From contig NZ_RZNY01000011.1 of assembly GCF_003994475.1 (NCBI RefSeq), forward strand, positions 1 through 64,000: 64,000 nt of DNA, in the 5' to 3' direction. This DNA is from Paenibacillus anaericanus (lineage in GTDB: Bacteria; Bacillota; Bacilli; Paenibacillales; Paenibacillaceae). Below the pieces are notes generated by a model. The model was not told where the DNA came from and made no database searches. It worked only from the letters and a program-made list of their open reading frames with translations. How positions within the stretch are numbered: the first letter of the stretch is position 1; every line of letters starts with the position of its first letter. Made by a program: the position numbers and the translations under genes. Of this stretch, positions 44,741 through 53,397 are shown piece by piece.

Positions 44741-45088
44741 CTATTTACCTAATTTTTTGGCGATATTATTATTGAGTTGCTCGCGCCACTTATCGCGATA
44801 AGACTTTGCCCCTTCTTCACCAGCCAGCGCTGAACAGAAGCCTTTGATATCGTCACCTAACACCTCTTGAACACGCTGACCGTCAGCCGCAGTTTCTTCG
44901 AGCAGCCCAAGCACACCGTCAAGAATTGGCATGAGGTTGCGACCGGTGAAATCTGAGTACGAAAAAAGATTGGTATTAATTTCGGCCCATGCCGTTTGAT
45001 AATCAACTGGCAGCTTTTTGACTCGAGATTCAAAAATTTTAAAATCTTTAGTCATGTCGTTGCCCGTGATTTTTTCCCAAAAATTCAT
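44741..45088 (-). CDS. DUF1048 protein 1
   Basis: A 115-residue helical protein with the same layout as its neighbour (VKKLPVDYQTAWAEINTNLFSY, LDGVLGLLEETAADGQRVQEVLGDDIKGFCSALAG) plus a basic tail (YRDKWREQLNNNIAKKLGK). Its start overlaps the padR stop (TAATG). It may act with PadR as an effector or co-regulator; no biochemical activity is known. Confidence 0.88.
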   Translation of the reverse strand: MNFWEKITGNDMTKDFKIFESRVKKLPVDYQTAWAEINTNLFSYSDFTGRNLMPILDGVLGLLEETAADGQRVQEVLGDDIKGFCSALAGEEGAKSYRDKWREQLNNNIAKKLGK

Positions 45089-45414
45089 TATATTTCCTCC
45101 TTTAACTCGTTAATTTTTGATGATACGAACTCCCACTTTTCCCAGAACCTCAGCAGTTCCTCGCTTCCCGCGTCGTTAATCGTGAAAAACTTTCGCGGCG
45201 GTCCCATATCGGAGGGCTTCCTGGTGATCTCCACCAACTTGTTTTTTTCAAGCCGGATTAGGATGGTGTACACCGTTCCGTCCACAATATCTGTAAATCC
45301 GAGGGCATTCAGCCGTCGTGTGATTTCGTAACCATAGGTTTCTTGGCGACTTATAATTTCAAGGACACAGCCCTCAAGGACCCCTTTGAGCATTTCAGTT
45401 AGGTTTTCCAGCAC
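45088..45414 (-). CDS. PadR-family regulator
   Basis: A 108-residue PadR-s1-like protein: LTEMLKGVLEGCVLEIISRQETYGYEITRRLNALGFTDIVDGTVYTILIRLE is the full winged-helix domain, followed by a C-terminal dimer helix. I used the GTG at 45414, five bases after AGAGG; the GTG at 45420 is inside that site. It heads a three-gene operon with two DUF1048 genes and probably binds the repeats at 45449-45485. Confidence 0.9.
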   Translation of the reverse strand: MLENLTEMLKGVLEGCVLEIISRQETYGYEITRRLNALGFTDIVDGTVYTILIRLEKNKLVEITRKPSDMGPPRKFFTINDAGSEELLRFWEKWEFVSSKINELKEEI

Positions 45415-45448
45415 ACTCACCTCTTTCTATTCTGTATCACTGGTATGC

Positions 45449-45485
45449 AGTAATACTTACTACCGCTATAAAGTAACACTTAGTA
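45449..45485 (-). promoter_or_regulatory. Direct repeats in the padR promoter
   Basis: AGTAATACTTACTA (45449-45462) and AGTAACACTTAGTA (45472-45485) differ at two positions and are 23 bp apart. On the minus strand a TTGACA -35 lies just upstream, so the repeats cover the -10 region and start point. They are a plausible PadR operator pair. Confidence 0.6.
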
Positions 45486-45614
45486 GCTGATTTGTCAATA
45501 ACGTTTACTCCGACACGACTCTTACATTTTCAACTTTCCTGCCAGTTTGTTAAATCATCGATCATCGAATATATTCTTAGCCTATTCAATAACACAAATG
45601 TTCCTACATAAATA

Positions 45615-45644
45615 AAGAAAAGCCTGATTTATCAAGCTTTTCTT
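45615..45644. terminator. Bidirectional terminator-like hairpin
   Basis: AAGAAAAGC/GCTTTTCTT with an inner TGAT/ATCA pairing; A/T tracts are on both sides. The rest of 45415-45851 carries no gene I can support. Confidence 0.65.
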
Positions 45645-45851
45645 CACTTCATTGCGTTATGTTCGCACTTTTATGTCATGTCATTGGACATCTAATGAGC
45701 ATACCACTACGGCTTCCTGCGATATATGTTTTAATTGGTTCTTTTCCACGTCCACCACTCCACATCAAAAAAATCACCACTTTTGAAACGTTAGTATTAA
45801 ATGCTTCTTCTTTGTTATCCCTAACGAACATCTAACCATACAGCACAACCA

Positions 45852-46742
45852 TCATGAATGTGAAGTTAATGGAATTAAGAAATGCTTTGTTCCACCGTCA
45901 CATGTCGGACGAACAAACAATGTATCATCACTCTCTGTTATGAACTCAGTTTGAAGGTTCTCATTATCGTAATCTGGTGTAAAATAAAAATGAATAATCT
46001 CTGTGTCAGCAGAAACTATACTGTTTAAAATTATATCGTAATCAACTTTTTGTTTGCTGATGATATCAAAAATATGAAGATGTTTATCATCCTGCTTAAA
46101 AATTACAATGGTATCAACATCTTCGATATAATAAATCGCATCATTAAATGCTAATATGAAGTAGAACATCAATAGATGTTCATTATTCTTCACACCCATT
46201 ATTGAGGATACAGGTGTTCTTTCCACAGCAAACTGCTCCATCATTCGGAAATCGACTGTGTTATCCGTATCTAACATACGTATCGAATGTGTAGTTGCCG
46301 TTTGTGCTTTTAGATCTGACTTGTTTAGTGAGAAGCTACTTTCTTGCACTGTTCCAAACCCAAATCTAGGATAAAAATCTAGAACCGATTCATTCGCAAA
46401 TAAGTAAATAATGTCGAATTCTTGTTCATATTTCTTAATAATATGATTCATCAGCTTCCCTGATAAGCCTTGGTTACGGTAGTCGGGATGCGTCATAACT
46501 GTACCCACTTGAATGGCTGTGTACTCTTTACCATTAGATACAAATTGCATTTTGTTTATGGAAGCATTTGCGATCACTTTATCTCCATCAACGTATGAAT
46601 AACATATATAATTGTCGTTCCAGCATCCTTTTTCATACCATTTTTTGAAATCCAGTCCAAATACTATTTTAGCCAATTCATTAAAGCTTTCCTTATATGT
46701 TTCTATGTCCTTGTAGTCACTTACCAATTGATAATCAGTCAT
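45852..46742 (-). CDS. GNAT-family N-acetyltransferase
   Basis: A 296-residue protein. The N-terminal GNAT domain has acetyl-CoA motif A VGTVMTHPDYRNQGLSGKLM (about 79-98) and motif B YLFANESVLDFYPRFGFG. The C-terminal half (160-296) looks like a second, degenerate GNAT-like/sterol-carrier-like region as in Eis-type enzymes. Substrate unknown. A decayed duplicate of its 5' part lies 250 bp upstream (47003-47071). Confidence 0.88.
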   Translation of the reverse strand: MTDYQLVSDYKDIETYKESFNELAKIVFGLDFKKWYEKGCWNDNYICYSYVDGDKVIANASINKMQFVSNGKEYTAIQVGTVMTHPDYRNQGLSGKLMNHIIKKYEQEFDIIYLFANESVLDFYPRFGFGTVQESSFSLNKSDLKAQTATTHSIRMLDTDNTVDFRMMEQFAVERTPVSSIMGVKNNEHLLMFYFILAFNDAIYYIEDVDTIVIFKQDDKHLHIFDIISKQKVDYDIILNSIVSADTEIIHFYFTPDYDNENLQTEFITESDDTLFVRPTCDGGTKHFLIPLTSHS

Positions 46743-46968
46743 ATAAACCTCTCACAATTTCTTTAGTTTTTGTTAGCCACTTATCAATGCTTATAATATG
46801 ACCTCCTATCAAGTATACTTTCAATTTGTTCCGCCATCAAAGACTTTAATCTATTCTTACTCTGAACTCCCTCCGCAAAATTCACATGATAATACGTCAT
46901 TATCCCCCCCATTGTTTCACACTTGTTTTCTAACAAAACCCGAAAGTCATAATTAAAGTTCAAAACTA

Positions 46969-47000
46969 AAAAGAACCAGGTCGTATGACCGGGCTCTTTT
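46969..47000 (-). terminator. Terminator after the MATE gene
   Basis: Stem AAAAGA..CC.GGTC/GACC.GG..TCTTTT with a four-base loop and a U tract on the minus strand; one mismatch and one G-U pair. Confidence 0.7.
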
Positions 47001-47002
47001 AC

Positions 47003-47071
47003 ATTTGCGATGACCTTATCGCCATCAACGTTTGAATTACTTATATGTTCAATGTGCTTGTAGTCACTTAC
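47003..47071 (-). pseudogene. Internally deleted remnant of a GNAT paralogue
   Basis: Read on the minus strand it encodes VSDYKHIEH and then, after a join, SNVDGDKVIAN. These match residues 7-15 (VSDYKDIET) and 50-59 (SYVDGDKVIAN) of the GNAT protein at 45852. The sequence between is deleted, the right end runs into the MATE stop codon, and no start or ribosome site survives. It is the trace of a duplicated acetyltransferase gene. Confidence 0.7.
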
Positions 47072-48440
47072 TTAGTGATGTTGAATCATCTTTAAGAAGC
47101 TTCTTGATCGTGAGTCCGAATAAAACACAGCAGGTCAGTGCCGCACAGAAATCCGCAATCGGTTCAGCAATAATAACCGCATCAGTTTTCGGACTAATAA
47201 ATGTGGGAAGCAAGTAAACCAATGGAATAAGCAAGATAATTTTACGCAAGATCGCAATGAAAATAGAAACTTTAGCTTGTCCCAGGGCAATAAAAATCTG
47301 CTGGAAGGCAAGTTGAATACCATAAATACATGTGCCTAAGAAAAATATCTTCATTAATCTAGCTGTCAGCTCAATAAGTTCAATATCATCAGTAAAAATC
47401 ATAATGGGAATCTCCGGTATAAAGATGGCTACTCCCCACATGACCAAACCAAAAGCCGCGCAAAAAACACTACTATATTTAATAGTAGATTTAACACGAG
47501 CAAAATCGCGGGCTCCATAGTTATAGCCAATAATAGGCTGTGCCCCTTGTGCAAAACTAGATAACAGAAGCGCAAATATTTGCATAAGTGTTCCCAAGAT
47601 CCCCATGGCTGCTATATAGAGATCACCCCCATATTTACCGAGAGATGTGTTAAATACAATTTGGATTAAACTTTCGGTCGACTGCATAATGAAGGGTGAA
47701 AGTCCCAAGGCTAGTACACTTGTCACTACCTTTGGGTTAATCCGCATATTGGCCAAGCGCAGGCGCATATGGGCACGTTTGGAGGTTAAAAACCTCAATA
47801 CCCAAATAGCTGAAATGAATTGTGCAATAACAGTAGCCAGTGCTGCACCCTTGATTCCCATATTCATCCCAAAGATGAAAACGGCGTCGAGAATAATGTT
47901 TACCACTGCCCCAACACATATCGTGAGCATGGCTGTTTTAGCATAACCTTGTGCTGCAATGAATGGATTCAGTCCCATAGATACGAGTACCGCTACTGTG
48001 CCGATTAGGTATATGCCTAAAAAATCGTTAGCAAACGGCAATGTATCTGGGCTTGCGCCAAATAGTGTTAAGAGTGGTGACTTAACGATGAGAAAGACAG
48101 ATGTAATAATTACGGATGCAATTAACAACATTAAGAAACAACTACCTAGCAGTTCTTCTGCTTTTTTATGTTCGCCTTCACCCATCTTTATGGAAGCTAA
48201 AGGTGCCCCGCCAACTCCGATTAGTGACGCAAATGCTGTAATCACCATGATAATTGGAAAAGATAATCCAATAGCCGATAAGGCTAGCGTTCCATTTTCA
48301 GCCATTCTTCCGACGAACATTCGGTCAACTAGACTGTACATGGCATTTATCAACTGCGCAACGATGGCAGGAGTAGCCAGTAAAAAAATTAACTTGGGAA
48401 TACTTTCGTTCGCAAAACGATCATTCATATGAATTTTCAT
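47064..48440 (-). CDS. MATE-family efflux transporter (MepA-like)
   Basis: A 458-residue protein with twelve predicted membrane segments. It has two MATE repeats (LATPAIVAQLINAMYSLVDRMFVG near the N-terminus, then ALGLSPFIMQSTESLIQIVFN). It exports cationic drugs or toxic metabolites using a Na+ or H+ gradient. The start at 48440 is the second in-frame ATG, after AAGGA; the first overlaps the site. It lies 55 bp after the FabK-like gene, so the BirA-controlled transcript might extend into it. Confidence 0.9.
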   Translation of the reverse strand: MKIHMNDRFANESIPKLIFLLATPAIVAQLINAMYSLVDRMFVGRMAENGTLALSAIGLSFPIIMVITAFASLIGVGGAPLASIKMGEGEHKKAEELLGSCFLMLLIASVIITSVFLIVKSPLLTLFGASPDTLPFANDFLGIYLIGTVAVLVSMGLNPFIAAQGYAKTAMLTICVGAVVNIILDAVFIFGMNMGIKGAALATVIAQFISAIWVLRFLTSKRAHMRLRLANMRINPKVVTSVLALGLSPFIMQSTESLIQIVFNTSLGKYGGDLYIAAMGILGTLMQIFALLLSSFAQGAQPIIGYNYGARDFARVKSTIKYSSVFCAAFGLVMWGVAIFIPEIPIMIFTDDIELIELTARLMKIFFLGTCIYGIQLAFQQIFIALGQAKVSIFIAILRKIILLIPLVYLLPTFISPKTDAVIIAEPIADFCAALTCCVLFGLTIKKLLKDDSTSLSK

Positions 48441-48495
48441 TACAATGGTCATCCTTATTCACTGTGACTTGAAATCATTGCTAGGAGTTGTTGTG

Positions 48496-49458
48496 CTATA
48501 CAGCTCCCCATTTGCCACGAATACTCTCAGCCTCTTTAACCATTCTATCTATCAGCTCGGCGACCGTAGGAATATCGTGGATCATGCCCGTCACTTGACC
48601 AGCCCAACCAAAACCGTCTTCTTTGATGCCATCATAAATCCACCGCTTATTGGCTTCACCGCTAATATAGTTTTTTAGCGCCTCATAGGTAGGTGTCACA
48701 CGTTCAATTGCGAGAATATTATCGATGAAGTCGTTTCGCAACACCCTGGCTGGGGCACCGATAGAACGTTTGATCACCGTTGTATCTGACTCTGAACTCT
48801 CTACTAAGGCCATTTTATAAGAATCCGAAGCATCCACACATTCTTGGGTAGCGATAAAGCGCGTGCCCATTTCGATTCCTTCCGCTCCAAGTGCATGGGC
48901 GGCCATCCATCCGCGGCCATCTCCGATACCTCCCGAGGCAATGACTGGGATTTCTACCGCGTCGACGACCTGAGGTACGAGCACCATCGTTCCAACATCG
49001 TCACGTCCTAAGTGTCCCCCACCCTCTTGTCCGACAACAATCACAGCAGATGCTCCAAATTGTTCTGCTTTTTGCGCTTGTCGGCGTGAAGAAACGAGTA
49101 CAAGTGACTTTATATCCGTGGGCTGCAGTAGCTCTAAAATTGCAGTAGGGTTCCCGCCCGTAATGGTCACAACAGGTACTTGTTCATCTATTGCAACTTG
49201 TACCCGATCCATATAGTTAGAACCATACATACCAATGGCAAAGTTAACTCCGAATGGCTTATCAGTTAGGGTACGAGTACGCTGAATTTCTGCGCGCAAG
49301 GCCTCTGCGTTTGGGAGACTCATCGCTGTAACTTGTCCCAATCCACCAGCATTCGAAACTGCAGCAGCAAGGTCTGCATAACCTAAATAGGCAAGTCCAC
49401 CTTGAATAATAGGATATTTTATTTGTAATAGTTCAGTTATTCGTGTTGTCCACTTCAT
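48496..49458 (-). CDS. FMN enoyl reductase/nitronate monooxygenase-like protein
   Basis: A 320-residue NPD-type TIM barrel: YPIIQGGLAYLGYADLAAAVSNAGGLG at the N-terminus, VIVVGQEGGGHLGRDD with the conserved active-site histidine, and the FMN-phosphate region IASGGIGDGRGW. Nitronate monooxygenases and FabK (FMN-dependent enoyl-ACP reductase) share this fold and the EGGGHxG element, so homology alone does not choose between them. As the last gene of an acyl-CoA/BioY operon, an enoyl-thioester reductase role is attractive. Gap to the CHY gene: 2 bp. Confidence 0.85.
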   Translation of the reverse strand: MKWTTRITELLQIKYPIIQGGLAYLGYADLAAAVSNAGGLGQVTAMSLPNAEALRAEIQRTRTLTDKPFGVNFAIGMYGSNYMDRVQVAIDEQVPVVTITGGNPTAILELLQPTDIKSLVLVSSRRQAQKAEQFGASAVIVVGQEGGGHLGRDDVGTMVLVPQVVDAVEIPVIASGGIGDGRGWMAAHALGAEGIEMGTRFIATQECVDASDSYKMALVESSESDTTVIKRSIGAPARVLRNDFIDNILAIERVTPTYEALKNYISGEANKRWIYDGIKEDGFGWAGQVTGMIHDIPTVAELIDRMVKEAESIRGKWGAV

Positions 49459-49460
49459 CT

Positions 49461-49799
49461 TTATCTCTCCCTATTTTCTTTATCGGTAGATGGTTCGAAA
49501 TATATGGGATAATGGTTGGCACATCTTTCATTAAATATAGCCCGGCAATGATAGCAACTTGTTGTGTTCATGTACTCGTGAATCGTTAATTCCTTGTGGC
49601 AATTACCGCAAAGAATAGCCAATTCGTCGAACTGATCTTGTGTCCAACGCTCGATACAATGATCTGCGTGTTCTTCATGGCATTTGTAGCAAGGATAGTA
49701 GCGATTGCAGCATTTAAACTTAATAGCAATAATATCTTTTCCTGTATGATAATGAACACATCGTGTTTGATTATCCACGACAGATCCAAAAATGTCCAT
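49461..49799 (-). CDS. CHY zinc-finger protein
   Basis: A 112-residue protein rich in metal ligands: CVHYHTGKDIIAIKFKCC, YPCYKCHEEHADH, LCGNCHKELTI, SCYHCRAIFNERC. These correspond to the CHY-type zinc finger (three zinc sites) also seen in the yeast import protein Hot13 and eukaryotic Pirh2. The bacterial function is unknown. Its ribosome site is inside the 3' end of ecfT and the gap is zero, so it is an integral member of the operon. Confidence 0.85.
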   Translation of the reverse strand: MDIFGSVVDNQTRCVHYHTGKDIIAIKFKCCNRYYPCYKCHEEHADHCIERWTQDQFDELAILCGNCHKELTIHEYMNTTSCYHCRAIFNERCANHYPIYFEPSTDKENRER

Positions 49800-50603
49800 C
49801 TAAATTCCCCTCATATTTAATAATAGTAGGCTCACCGTAATTAAAATGAGTATTCCCCCTACTTTATAATCGATTTGCTGAAATTTCAATGGCCTAAAAG
49901 TAGTCCGCCCCTTGCCATTCCCATAAGCACGCGCATCAATAGCATAAGTCAGTTGTTCGGCGCGTTGAGTGATCGTGAAGAGTAAAGGAATAAGAATCGG
50001 AACATAAGCCAATATTCGTTTCGGTAGCTTTAAAACCGTAATATCATATCCCCTAGCCTTTTGTGCTAGCAGAATCCGATCAAGCTCCTGCACAATGGTT
50101 GGAATAAATCGAATCGCTATTACGATCATTAAAGAAAACTGCTCTACAGGTACGTGTAATTTGGATAACGGTGCTAGTAACTTTTCTAGACCATGGGCTA
50201 GCGATAACGGTTTTGTGGTTAATGTTAATATAGAGGCGAGTAAAATAAGTAACATGATACGCCAGACGATACGTATCCCATTGTACAGCCCTTCCACTGT
50301 CACCTCAATGAATGACCAGGACCAAATGACGGTTCCTTTCGTGGATACGACATTATATATAAAAGTAAAAATCAATATAAACAAGATAGGCTTTAACCCT
50401 CTCACAAAAATGTGAAATGAGATTTTGGATAGCAATAATATGCTAACAACGAAGAGAGTTGCGACTACATAGCTAATGAACGATTCTAGCGTTAGGAAGC
50501 TTAGCATGATCATGATCATACTTATAATCTTTGTCCGAGGGTCCAGACGATGAAATACTGAATTTGTCTCCACATACTGTCCAATTAATACGGTTTTCGC
50601 CAT
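49800..50603 (-). CDS. ecfT: ECF transporter transmembrane component EcfT
   Basis: A 267-residue protein with about six membrane segments. The two coupling-helix motifs are present, AQKARGYD and DARAYGNGK (the ARG/ARA signatures that contact the ATPases). It joins EcfA ATPases with an S component, here BioY encoded at the head of the same operon. It starts directly after the stop of the second ATPase gene. Confidence 0.92.
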   Translation of the reverse strand: MAKTVLIGQYVETNSVFHRLDPRTKIISMIMIMLSFLTLESFISYVVATLFVVSILLLSKISFHIFVRGLKPILFILIFTFIYNVVSTKGTVIWSWSFIEVTVEGLYNGIRIVWRIMLLILLASILTLTTKPLSLAHGLEKLLAPLSKLHVPVEQFSLMIVIAIRFIPTIVQELDRILLAQKARGYDITVLKLPKRILAYVPILIPLLFTITQRAEQLTYAIDARAYGNGKGRTTFRPLKFQQIDYKVGGILILITVSLLLLNMRGI

Positions 50604-51452
50604 TTAGAAGCTCCTTGATTGCAAGAATGGCCGCACTTGTTCGATAATAACCTGCTCCCTACAACTTGCAACTTCAATTGTCTGGCCGGATAGTTCCTCC
50701 ACTAACTTCAAAAGTTGCAGAGGTTCTGGTAGTGACAATCCGACTTCTTCCAGTAATTCCGACTTCTCTAGAAACAAAGTGTTGGTGTCATAATGTCCCA
50801 TTAATTGTCCTGCGTGTAATACCATGACTTCATCCGAATATTCGGCAACATCATCCATCTGATGAGAAATGAAGAGAATGGTGCGATTATCTTGTTTCTG
50901 CCACTTTTTTAGCAGCTGTAGTAGAGCCGTTCGGCTTACTGGATCAAGACCTGCTGTAGGTTCATCTAAAATAAGCAGTTTGGGATCCATCATCAACACC
51001 GAAGCTATAGCCACACGACGTTTTTCGCCCCCGCTTAATTGGAACGGCACCAATGGAAGAATATCCTTGGTCAGACCCACTTGCGGCAGAATTGTCTCAA
51101 TTAATTTCGCTATTTGCTGATGTGGATACCCTTGTAGCTTCGGAGCAAAGGCCAGCTCTTTGAAAACCGTTGTTTCAAATAATTGATGCTCCGGATACTG
51201 AAAAACATAGCCTATATTAGGAACTACCTTTAATTGTCCTTTGGCATCCTTATGAATAGGTTGCTGATTAATCAAATATTCTCCCTCTATGTTGGGAATC
51301 AGACCTTTCAGCACTTTAGCGAACGTAGACTTGCCTGCGCCCGTTTGTCCAATGGCGGAAATCCATTTGCCTTCTTGAATCGTACAGCTGACATTATGCA
51401 ATGCCACCCGATCGACGTAGTTCACGCTCACATTACTTAATTGATAAACCAT
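50604..51452 (-). CDS. ECF transporter ATPase 2
   Basis: A 282-residue ATPase with Walker A GQTGAGKST, Q loop (VFQYPEHQLF), signature LSGGEKRRVAIA, Walker B LLILDEPTAGLDP and H loop FISHQMDDV. It overlaps the first ATPase gene by 16 bp. The pair resembles EcfA1/EcfA2 rather than the single BioM of alphaproteobacteria. Confidence 0.93.
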   Translation of the reverse strand: MVYQLSNVSVNYVDRVALHNVSCTIQEGKWISAIGQTGAGKSTFAKVLKGLIPNIEGEYLINQQPIHKDAKGQLKVVPNIGYVFQYPEHQLFETTVFKELAFAPKLQGYPHQQIAKLIETILPQVGLTKDILPLVPFQLSGGEKRRVAIASVLMMDPKLLILDEPTAGLDPVSRTALLQLLKKWQKQDNRTILFISHQMDDVAEYSDEVMVLHAGQLMGHYDTNTLFLEKSELLEEVGLSLPEPLQLLKLVEELSGQTIEVASCREQVIIEQVRPFLQSRSF

Positions 51453-52237
51453 TCAGAAGAAATCATCTCCTTCCAATTTGCCATGAGTGGCGTCTTTAGT
51501 TGGAGCTTGTGATGTAGTCTCACTGCAAAGGGCAGTTCTAATTGATATTCTGTAACGGGTACTGTTTCAAAAAAGGACAATGGATCTCCATCAAATTCAT
51601 TTCGTCCTTCATGAATGAGTAAAATACGCTCTGCAGATAGCACTTCCTCCATATGATGGGTGATGTGAATGATGGTCATGCCCTGAGTATGTAGCTCATG
51701 CATAATGGACAGCACCTGTTCCCTACCCTGTGGATCAAGCATGGAAGTAGCTTCATCAAAGATAATCATCTGAGGTCGCATGGCTAGTATTGCTGCAATA
51801 GCAACACGTTGCTTTTGACCACCGGATAGCTGATGTGGCATGGCCTCAAGGTAATCCTCCATCTGAACAGCTTGTAGTGCATAATCCAATCGGCTGCGCA
51901 TTTCCTCTCTTGGCACACGAATATTTTCCAATCCAAAAATTACCTCATCCATAACTGTTGTAGTAATGAATTGGTCCTCTGGATTTTGGAATATAAAGCC
52001 TATTTGTGTATGGATCTTATCAAGGTCTACAGAGTTTGACGTATCTAGACTCTTAAATTTCACATGGCCTTCCTTCGGCAGTAGCAATCCGTCCATTAGC
52101 TTAGCAATCGTGGACTTGCCACATCCATTTGCTCCGACAATCGCTACAAATTCACCTGACTCTATTGTAAAGCTCATATCCTCTATGACAGGCAGTCCTT
52201 TTTTATAATAAAAATGGACGTGATCGAATGTAAGCAT
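51437..52237 (-). CDS. ECF transporter ATPase 1
   Basis: A 266-residue ATPase with Walker A GANGCGKST, Q loop (IFQNPEDQF), signature LSGGQKQRVAIA and H loop ITHHMEEV. Walker B is MIIFDEATSMLDPQGR, in which the common P after DE is replaced by A, as in many EcfA1 proteins. It lies 3 bp after the SDR gene. The two ATPases plus EcfT form the energising module for BioY. Confidence 0.93.
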   Translation of the reverse strand: MLTFDHVHFYYKKGLPVIEDMSFTIESGEFVAIVGANGCGKSTIAKLMDGLLLPKEGHVKFKSLDTSNSVDLDKIHTQIGFIFQNPEDQFITTTVMDEVIFGLENIRVPREEMRSRLDYALQAVQMEDYLEAMPHQLSGGQKQRVAIAAILAMRPQMIIFDEATSMLDPQGREQVLSIMHELHTQGMTIIHITHHMEEVLSAERILLIHEGRNEFDGDPLSFFETVPVTEYQLELPFAVRLHHKLQLKTPLMANWKEMISSEWFIN

Positions 52238-52240
52238 GAT

Positions 52241-53056
52241 TCATCTTCCCTTCTGGTGCTGCCATGTCCCAAAAAATTCCTCGACGCTATTTGCGGAAAA
52301 GGCGGGTGTAGGCTTTTGCCACTTTGTCACCTTCGTACCGTTTACACCAAATATTTCACCTGTTAAATCCGGATCCGACTGTTCCAGCAGCAAGGCCACG
52401 AATCTAGCGACATCGTCGGGACTACCCACTTTCCAGAACTCGGGGAACGGCTCATTGCGGTTGGCGTACTTTTCTTTCACATGCTCGATGATAGGTCTGG
52501 TCATATCCGTTAAAGCGGCAGGGGCAATGGCATTCACTCTTATCTGATTGTGCTGTAGCTCGGCTGCTAGCGTCCACACGATACCGAGTATTCCGGCTTT
52601 GGCTGCGCTGTAATTCACTTGCCCAACGGAACCGGTCAATCCGGCAGTCGAAGTCATCAATAGAATGTCCCCACCATTGTGCATATGGGGTAATATCCGC
52701 TGAATACAGTAGAAGGCGCTATTTAAATGCACGTCTAGTACAGATTGCCACGCATCATCCGACATGTTCATCATTTTATGGTCATGCAAATTTCCGGCGG
52801 AATGAATGAATACATCAATACATCCATACTTTGCTATTATAACATCCACCATCGCCGTGACCTCTGACGGATCTGCCACATTGGCAACGTACCCGTTTGC
52901 CTCACCACCAGTTCGCTGAATCTCCCGCACAACTTCGTCGATTAGCGTTTGATTCATGCCGTTAACAATCACCTGATAACCGACTTGCCCAAGCTGTATG
53001 GCAATGCTGCGACCTATTCCCCTAGTCGCTCCTGTAATTACGGCTACTTTATTCAT
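52241..53056 (-). CDS. SDR-family 3-oxoacyl reductase-like protein
   Basis: A 271-residue FabG-like enzyme (start ATG at 53056, overlapping the previous stop as TGATG). It has GATRGIG (10-16 region), HSAGNL, catalytic Ser in LLMTSTAG and YSAAK, with the longer tail typical of acyl reductases (PEFWKVGSPDDVARFVALLLEQ). It probably reduces a 3-oxoacyl thioester, or runs in reverse on a 3-hydroxyacyl-CoA. The operon context places it between thiolase/hydratase and the transporter genes. Confidence 0.9.
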   Translation of the reverse strand: MNKVAVITGATRGIGRSIAIQLGQVGYQVIVNGMNQTLIDEVVREIQRTGGEANGYVANVADPSEVTAMVDVIIAKYGCIDVFIHSAGNLHDHKMMNMSDDAWQSVLDVHLNSAFYCIQRILPHMHNGGDILLMTSTAGLTGSVGQVNYSAAKAGILGIVWTLAAELQHNQIRVNAIAPAALTDMTRPIIEHVKEKYANRNEPFPEFWKVGSPDDVARFVALLLEQSDPDLTGEIFGVNGTKVTKWQKPTPAFSANSVEEFFGTWQHQKGR

Positions 53057-53397
53057 CACTGCCTCTCTTTCACTGAAAAATCTCCCAAAGCGATCACCTC
53101 GCCAGATTCTACTGTAATGGTCACTTGAATCGTGCTGTCACAGACTTCAAAGTCAAAGATCGCAATCGAATCTACTAATAGTGCCTTTTGGAATTTCATG
53201 CTATAAGATGAGATCCATTGTGATGGATGCTCGTTTAAATACATGGATTGTGCTAGCCCCATGATATACATGCCATGCGCGATAGGTTGCTTGTAGCCGA
53301 CCTTGGCTGCGGCTTCAGCGTTCAGATGAATAGCAGCCGTGTCTTTAGAGACATCGGCGTATTGCCGGATCGCCGCAGCTGTAATTCTTTTATTCAT
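53056..53397 (-). CDS. MaoC-type hydratase, catalytic half
   Basis: A 113-residue hot-dog protein with the R-hydratase motif YADVSKDTAAIHLN. D19 and H24 are the expected catalytic pair, followed by GYKQPIAHGMYIMGL. It is a single domain. The gene before it encodes the N-terminal, non-catalytic hot dog, so the two probably form a heterodimer like HadAB or ChsH1/H2. It hydrates or dehydrates an enoyl/3-hydroxyacyl thioester. ATGA overlap with its neighbour. Confidence 0.85.
   Translation of the reverse strand: MNKRITAAAIRQYADVSKDTAAIHLNAEAAAKVGYKQPIAHGMYIMGLAQSMYLNEHPSQWISSYSMKFQKALLVDSIAIFDFEVCDSTIQVTITVESGEVIALGDFSVKERQ

Noticed and set aside
47959-48432. 157-codon plus-strand frame opposite the MATE gene
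   Set aside because: It mirrors codons of the MATE membrane protein and shows no domain of its own.
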